Below are positions 58,371 to 64,000 of a stretch of DNA of 64,000 nucleotides, piece by piece. The DNA lies in the NCBI GenBank assembly GCA_010015655.1, contig ML976678.1, forward strand, positions 224,430-288,429, given 5' to 3'. The notes beneath the pieces were generated by a model, which searched no databases, was not told where the DNA came from, and was given only the letters and a program-made list of their open reading frames with translations. Source of the DNA: Bimuria novae-zelandiae CBS 107.79. Lineage: Eukaryota > Ascomycota > Dothideomycetes > Pleosporales > Didymosphaeriaceae. A program made the position numbers and the translations under genes. Positions within the stretch are counted from its first letter, which is position 1; every line of letters starts with the position of its first letter.

Positions 58371-60351
58371 TCAGATCGATTCTTTCACGGGCTTCGGATC
58401 CACTGGGACCTTCTTTCGTACCCAGCGTCCCGCCACGAAGTTCCAGACTTGGGACGGGCGACGTTGCGTCAACGCAGGATCCAGAGATGGCACGACCTGC
58501 TTCCAGCTTCCTGTACGAAGGGAAGTCCGATATCGGTCGTACCACCGCTCCTGGTTGCCGATCCAATTCCACGTAATCAGCTTGCGCGCACTCAGTGATT
58601 TGGGCTGTTGAGGAAACTGGGGTGCAGGTTGCCGGTTCCTCCTGGAGATGCGTCCCTGAAGACGAGTTTTGGACCTGGGTTTTCCGCGGATAAGAGCCAC
58701 CGTATGAGACCCACGCACTTGGTTGAGAGGGGCGGGGTGTAAGTGGAGAGTATCAGTCAGCTCGTGGGTTGGAGTGGTGATGCGATCCGAGGCGTCACTT
58801 GGTCCTAAAGAAGATTGCCATGCCCCCATATGGATGGAGCTGAGTTCATAGCCGGCCCAGGTTCGCTCCCATTTCTCGTCAATGTATGTTAGCGAGATAA
58901 CGATGCTATGGACGCGGAGATTTTCAGCTAACTGGTTTGGCTGGTTAACGTATGCAAAGACCACGTGTTTATCGTTGTGATAGGCGGAGCAATGCAGCCG
59001 AATGCTTTTCAAATGGGGGAGCTGGCTCACCGCTGTCGTAAGCGGGTGTAACCATCCATAGATATCCACCTTCGGAAAGTAGATGGTGAGCGTTTCAAGC
59101 GATACGGGCAGCATCTATGCGATTGGGGTTTTGACTGGCGTCGGCAGCTTGCATCCCCCTACGAGGCTTTCGTAGGATATCTCTAACTTTCTTAGGTTGG
59201 ATAACGTGTCAAGCCCCCACATGGGAACACAATAGTCGAGGAAATTGTTCCGGTTCTCGTCGTGCAATTCTACACATAGTTCCTCGATTGATTGCTGAAC
59301 AGAGTCTAATGCCACAATCAGGTTCATGTAATTACCGTACACAATTGTGTTGGACCATGGGGTACCGACTGACAGGCCCTCTCCATAGGAGTCTTCACAT
59401 ATATATATGCGCGCCTGTTTGAGGCAACGGAAACGGGCTATCGCAGCCTGGAACACATTCGACGCTGGAGCGTGCGAGTTGAGGACTTTGTTTGGTGCCT
59501 CTATGGCAAGGTATTCGATATTGCTGGGAAAATCTTCTGGAAAAGATTTCGATTCCCAACACGGCGCCATTGCCGACGGAAATTCGGCGCAAGGCTGGTA
59601 GACTGGCGAGTGCGTAATGGAAATTTGGAGCAAAGTAATCCAAGCTGGTGAGCTTACGTAGACCCAAAGCACCGGTAGCGTCAGGTGCATCTAGATCAAA
59701 GCTTTCGAAGAGTTCCTCGGCGATATGATCATACCTATCGTATACGCCGACACTTAGATGCTGCAGGTTGTGCATGATGCCAAAAATCAATGCGCTTATT
59801 ATGAGTGTTTCCCGCATCCTTACATACATTTAGCGCTAGAAAGGATGTGCGTGTCCGAGGACACTTGATATCGCTGCACCCACATGGAGTTCATTGCGCC
59901 ACAAAATGGCACGGAAGCTCTTCACTAACGCGGCCAGGTCGGGGCGCCCGGTGAGTGTCCGATAGAGAATCCAAGAGGCATCGGCGCCCTTGTTCCTTCG
60001 GTCATAATTAAAGCGGTCTCCCGCCCATCCGGAATGGGGCCAAGGGTCGAGGTTAATAGAACGGTAAAGAACTTCTTCGCTAATCTTCTGGAAAGCTCGG
60101 CTCACCAGAGCAAGTGAGATGCGATCCTGGGCAGGAAGATGAAAGCCGATCTGTACCTGCAGCTCCGTGGGGAGTTTTTTGAATGTTGTGTTTTGCAGGG
60201 GCTCTTTCGCATCGGCGACACGGACGGGAGCATTTTGATGGTTGCCGATTTGGCCAATTTGACCTAGGCTAGCACGTCCACGGCGTCCACCACGTTCACG
60301 TCTACCTCGGCCGCGTCTAGCAAGGTTGAACATTGTCATCTGAGGTGGCAA
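58371..60351 (-). pseudogene. F-box protein, broken by stops and a frameshift
   Basis: The minus-strand region starts at 60351 with a Gly/Arg-rich leader (ARRGRGRRERGGRRGRA). An F-box follows (KLPTELQVQIGFHLPAQDRI, LALVSRAFQKISEEVLYRSI, about residues 58-100). The frame meets TAG (59836-59838) and TAA (59830-59832), continues through LQHLSVGVYDRYD and SLPALRRISV, then must shift frame near 59570. Past the shift it reads FPEDFPSNIEYLAIEAP and LSNLRKLEISYESL, then TAG at 59115-59117, and the tail runs to 58371. F-box proteins link substrates to SCF ubiquitin ligases; the target here is unknown. Three TpA stops and one indel mean it is a pseudogene, 200 bases from element 8. Confidence 0.75.
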
Positions 60352-61310
60352 AAAGTTGCTTCGTCGATCTGAAAGACTGGGTATGTTCTCGTAGAGGCTG
60401 CTAGAATCCAGGGAGGTGCGTTCCGTGAAGATGTTGGAGGGTCTGTTGAGGGGTGAAGTGTGGGCGTCGCAGTGGTGGGCGAGGGTGTGGTATTTATATA
60501 GAGCGCCGGCGATCAGTCAGGTTATAAAATTTCCATTCGCTGTGCCGTGCCTAGTCACAAGTCAACCTAGGCACGGAGGTGCGCAGAGTGAAAGATTACC
60601 GCGACTCATGTCACAATACAGAGCTCGGACTCCTGATAGAGATTAGAGATTCGAGCTTCTCGAGTTGAAAACAAAAGACTGCATTAACGGTCCCAGACCC
60701 AATCATAAGAAGATCCGAGCGTTGATATACGTTCCCAAATTAAGCAATCACTTTGCGTGTTTGGTTCAACAAGAAGCAGCAGAGTGTTATACTGTAAAAT
60801 GCAGAGTTCAGGAGAACAAATCAATCAACAAAGGCACAGTTTGTTTCATGATTTCTGGAATGGAGTATGTACACGCCAACATATGCAGAGGCATCTTGCG
60901 ATCTCATCAGGAATACTTAAATTGTGCTTCATCCATCGAGTTTTTGTAGTATTTCGCAAAGGCAAACCAGGAGAGAGGTAAATTATTTGTCAGAGCGCGA
61001 AGACGGTGAAATGTACAACATCTGCAGGGGAGAAGCACAGTTCAATGTTCGGCCAAGCTCGTCTTCTATAAGTCATTCTAGATCCCGCACAACCTTCATC
61101 AAGGTATCCTTGTTATAGATCCCGCCACCGTCCTACGCTCAGTACCTGGCACTACATCAAGGGTGGACGGTCCTGAATCAGCTTCTCGCCATCCCAAAGC
61201 GGACCACCGGGATAGACATAATCAACGTCCACCTTTTGAAAACTCTGCATAGCCTCACTCATTATAGTCCCTGCCCGAATCGTTAGTACCTATGGCACTC
61301 GCACACCCAT
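60352..61310. other. Intergenic, nothing recognised
   Basis: About 960 bases: promoter side of the F-box pseudogene and 3' side of the AA9 gene. Short overlapping frames only. Confidence 0.45.
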
Positions 61311-62387
61311 TCAACGCCAAAGAGGAAGCATACCAGGCTTGCCACGTGCCAGAATCTCTGGGATCTTAACGCCGCCTTTGGGTAGCGACCCTTTGACTAC
61401 ACTTTCCACTTCAATCTGCACACAACCAGGATACAGCTGCGCTAGACCGTCTCCCCACTCCCTCGTTCCGGGCCACATTAGATCGATTCGCAGCAAATAC
61501 TGACCTGCGGGCGTTTGCTTCGGGATTTTGAAGGGGGCCTAAAGTATCATGAGCAAGAGGTCTGGTTGATAGAGTAGTGCTTCACTGACCCGAGGCGGTA
61601 GATTGTTAGTACCAACGTAGAGCGTCCACTTCATAACGCCGTTCGCTACCTCCACTCCCACCGTATCAATCTTTGTCCACTCTCCCGATCCGTCGTACAT
61701 CGTCACATCCTTTCCGTTCGGGACTTTCGAGAGATGCACAGACCGTGGGCCGAAGTGGTTGAAGTCCATCGGTTGCTAGCGGGAGTCAGCACAAAACCTC
61801 TCAACCAATGGTCGTGATGGTGAAAAAAAAAACATACCTCCATGCCACTCCAGAACGAACACGCGCCGTAGCCCGCACAACAAGCATTAGGGGCAATGCT
61901 GCAGTTCCACACCGTTTTAAAAGCCTCTTGGTCGAAATCTTCGGGAGACGCTCGCACTTGTTGCACCTCTAGTGTATCTCCGGCTTTGACTTTTAGCGTT
62001 TCGGTAGTCGCCGCGTGGTCAAAAGTGCCACGGCCGCAGCGTACAGAATTCGGCAGGTCGTTGGAATATGTTGGCCACGATGCCTGGCGGTAGGGAAGGT
62101 TGGCGTTTCCCGGGGGGATGATTGGCTCATCAAAAAAGGGGCTTGTATGGTTCCTGAGACGATAAGCAGATATTCTGCTACCCAAGGAGATCGATGGCGT
62201 GGATCCAGATTTACCGAATGAAACGTAGAGGCTCTAGCCAGACTCCGTTGTGCGCTACCCGCGCCCATATCCCTAGATGCTTTTTCAGTACTTCGGGGAC
62301 GGAGAGTGTACGAAGGGTAGACATACAATGGCCTTGGGCAGCCTGCAGAATGGCGGGAAGAGTGAGAATAAAAGCCGAGGTCTTCAT
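61311..62387 (-). CDS. AA9-type lytic polysaccharide monooxygenase, secreted
   Basis: Copper enzyme family that oxidatively cleaves cellulose and related glucans. I infer five exons: 62387-62327, 62272-62215, 62177-61838, 61775-61590 and 61538-61311. All introns are GT/AG and phases agree, giving 290 residues. Signal peptide MKTSAFILTLPAILQAAQG ends exactly before His20, the expected N-terminal copper His, followed by WIWARVAHNGVWLEPLRFIR. Then come TTETLKVKAGDTLEV, NHFGPRSVHLSKVPNGKDVT (second copper His about 160), QTPAGQYLLRIDL and AQLYPGCVQIEV (axial Tyr about 251). The first-to-second His spacing (about 140) is longer than in typical AA9, with a Cys-rich stretch (NCSIAPNACCAGYGAC). Family call is firm; activity is inferred. 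Confidence 0.85.
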
Positions 62388-63279
62388 GATTACTTGTTGG
62401 TCTCGGGACGCAATCACAGCGCTATTGAAATGTTTTATACATCATGAACCATCCCCATTTCATGCACGCATTATAACGCCCAATTGTATCAGACAGAAAC
62501 CGATGGCTTTTTTTTTACCCAAAAAAGAAAGCGGAGCGACATAACCGTTATACCAGAGGAAATGCCTAATCACTCTGGGGCGTCCCAATCGAGTGCCGCT
62601 CCGGTTTGCTTCTTGAGGCAGGTAGAACACTATACATTCCATTATCATTGGCTCACCAAACTACCGGACTGCCCTACTCAATATAGCCAGTCTTACATGA
62701 AGTGTTTTTTCGTGCGAGAACTAGCCAGATGACCCATGGCTAAGTTGTCGCATGCAGAAGCCGTGGTGAATTGTTTAACCGGCGGGCCAAGGCAGCGGAC
62801 TGGGTGTTCCAATAATATGGAGTTAGGCATTTACAGTACAACGCCGTATTCTACATCGTGTGGGTAAAATCGTAGGGTTTACCAAAAGTCGATTTTATCG
62901 GACGAAAAGCTTACTTTTCATCGAATAGAGCTTTCTGCGCTCTAAAATAGCATCGTATACATGGTTCTTCAGACACTCTTCTGCAATGCCCTGGAAGTAG
63001 TTGCGAATATGTCAAGATACCGGCACCAGACGGCCAGGTACAAAGTGGGTGTACGTCAGACACTGTATTACTTATCCTGGGGTAACACATAGGACAAAGA
63101 TAATGCTACATGGAACTGTCTTACCCGACCTTGTGCCTACACGACTGCATGTGGGCTAAGAACGTTGAGCGAACAAACTACTTCTCACCGCGCACAAAGA
63201 CGCTTGTCCAAAGAACCCGTCAACTAGCTCCCTAGATCTTACTCATTCGCACAACGTCGACCACATAAAAAATCTCCAC
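62388..63279. other. Intergenic, LPMO promoter side
   Basis: About 890 bases; the part next to 62388 is the AA9 promoter. No gene or repeat recognised. Confidence 0.45.
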
Positions 63280-64000
63280 TCATTTCGGCGCAAAGAACCC
63301 CCCAGTCCCCTTCTCCGTCCTCTCCAACTCATACTCCATCCAGCTCATCCCCAATACCCTCTCCAGCCCTCCGGTCCCCAGAAACAGCGTATCCAGTCGA
63401 TCGATGACGACCCACTCCCAATCCACAGTCTCCCCAGCGTCCAAGAACACCATATCGCAGTACACCAGCATCTTCCACATGCTCTTCCACGCCTCCTTCA
63501 GGGCTAGTAAGTCGGTGAATACATCGCGCTCGGTTCGCTTATCGTTCTTGGTAAGATCGGAGATGAAATACCTCGAACGTCTTCCGCTCTCGTATGGCGC
63601 GAAGAGGGGATTGAAAAAGACGGGCTCGACGACATGGCCGTGCTCTTTGAGCACTTCCTCGAGCAGGCCGTTGAAGCTCTTCGTGTTCATGTACGCTGGC
63701 CGGGGCAGCAAGCTTGTGAATCTCTCATTGCGGTAGGAAGCTCCCTCGTACTTTTCCACATACTCGCGCGGCTGCAGCAACGGCGACGAAGTGTTGCCAT
63801 CAACATAAGTCCACAACAAGTTCAGGTACACGAAAGCGAGAGCGACCTTCTGAACCAGCGACTTCAGACCGACCTCAATGTTGCAGCAACTCATGCCGTC
63901 GCTGAAGAAAGTGCTGATGCCTACGTCCGGGTGGTGCGCGAGGAGCAAGATCGTCTCGAGATCGCGAGTTCTTCCCTGTGCGTCGGTCGTGATAGCTGCG
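63280..64000 (-). CDS. Unrecognised protein, partial at window end
   Basis: An open minus-strand frame ends at 63280 (GGFFAPK) and runs past the right edge of the window, at least 239 residues without a stop. Seen: DAQGRTRDLETILLLAHHPD, SCCNIEVGLKSLVQKVALAF, VYLNLLWTYVDGNTSS, SRYFISDLTKNDKRTERDVF and WKMLVYCDMVFLDAGETVDW. It has no signal peptide in the visible part and looks globular and cytosolic. I do not recognise the family. Codon use resembles the intact genes, and there is no sign of damage. Confidence 0.7.
   Translation of the reverse strand, partial: AAITTDAQGRTRDLETILLLAHHPDVGISTFFSDGMSCCNIEVGLKSLVQKVALAFVYLNLLWTYVDGNTSSPLLQPREYVEKYEGASYRNERFTSLLPRPAYMNTKSFNGLLEEVLKEHGHVVEPVFFNPLFAPYESGRRSRYFISDLTKNDKRTERDVFTDLLALKEAWKSMWKMLVYCDMVFLDAGETVDWEWVVIDRLDTLFLGTGGLERVLGMSWMEYELERTEKGTGGFFAPK

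Noticed and set aside
59560..59620. Intron as an explanation for the frame change in the F-box gene
   Set aside because: The only GT...CCAG pair there (about 41 nt) leads into the wrong frame, so an indel is more likely.

Overview
The window looks like a chromosome segment of a filamentous ascomycete, probably a Dothideomycete-type fungus. Genes carry short spliceosomal introns of about 45-90 nt, intergenic spaces are small, and the proteins include typical Pezizomycotina families: a Sac7-type RhoGAP, a HeLo-like/NACHT STAND protein, an AA9 polysaccharide monooxygenase and a CE12 pectin acetylesterase. Mid-GC gene DNA is broken by a roughly 19-kb AT-rich block (about 30.6-49.6 kb) dense in TpA dinucleotides and TAA/TAG stops, the usual footprint of repeat-induced point mutation (RIP). 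I saw no tRNA, rRNA or CRISPR array.

Layout. 0.5-0.9 kb: TIM9 (-). 2.0-5.3 kb: RhoGAP (+). 8.0-9.0 kb: serine/threonine-rich GPI-type wall protein (+). 11.5-11.9 kb: small secreted protein (+). 12.4-13.4 kb: sulfotransferase-like pseudogene (+). 13.7-17.2 kb: NACHT STAND protein (-). 17.9-18.9 kb: DnaJ/RRM splicing-type protein (-), head to head with PUS4 tRNA pseudouridine synthase (19.2-20.8 kb, +). 21.0-22.5 kb: SLC35F/Thi74-type transporter (-). 23.2-24.0 kb: Rab7/Ypt7 GTPase (-). 24.7-30.6 kb: three damaged genes and a hydrolase fragment. 30.7-49.6 kb: nested Fot1/pogo-type elements, a piggyBac-like element and a short LINE copy. 50.9-51.6 kb: rhamnogalacturonan-acetylesterase-like protein (-). 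52.8-54.6 kb: a gene broken by a 5'-truncated LINE. 55.6-58.2 kb: a younger pogo-type element with 83-bp perfect terminal repeats. 58.4-60.4 kb: F-box pseudogene (-). 61.3-62.4 kb: AA9 LPMO (-). 63.3 kb to the end: an unrecognised partial gene (-).

The housekeeping genes (TIM9, RhoGAP, DnaJ, PUS4, transporter, Rab7) lie left of 24 kb and are intact. The right half is a transposon-rich accessory compartment: single-copy genes next to the repeats carry stops or frameshifts, while two secreted plant-wall enzymes remain open. The transposon nest can be dated by sequence alone. One pogo copy reads through exactly when two inserted copies are removed at their shared TA target, a further copy sits in its 3' terminal repeat, and LINE pieces are bounded by 13-14 bp target duplications. 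Exon boundaries were inferred by eye from GT/AG sites, frame and family conservation.
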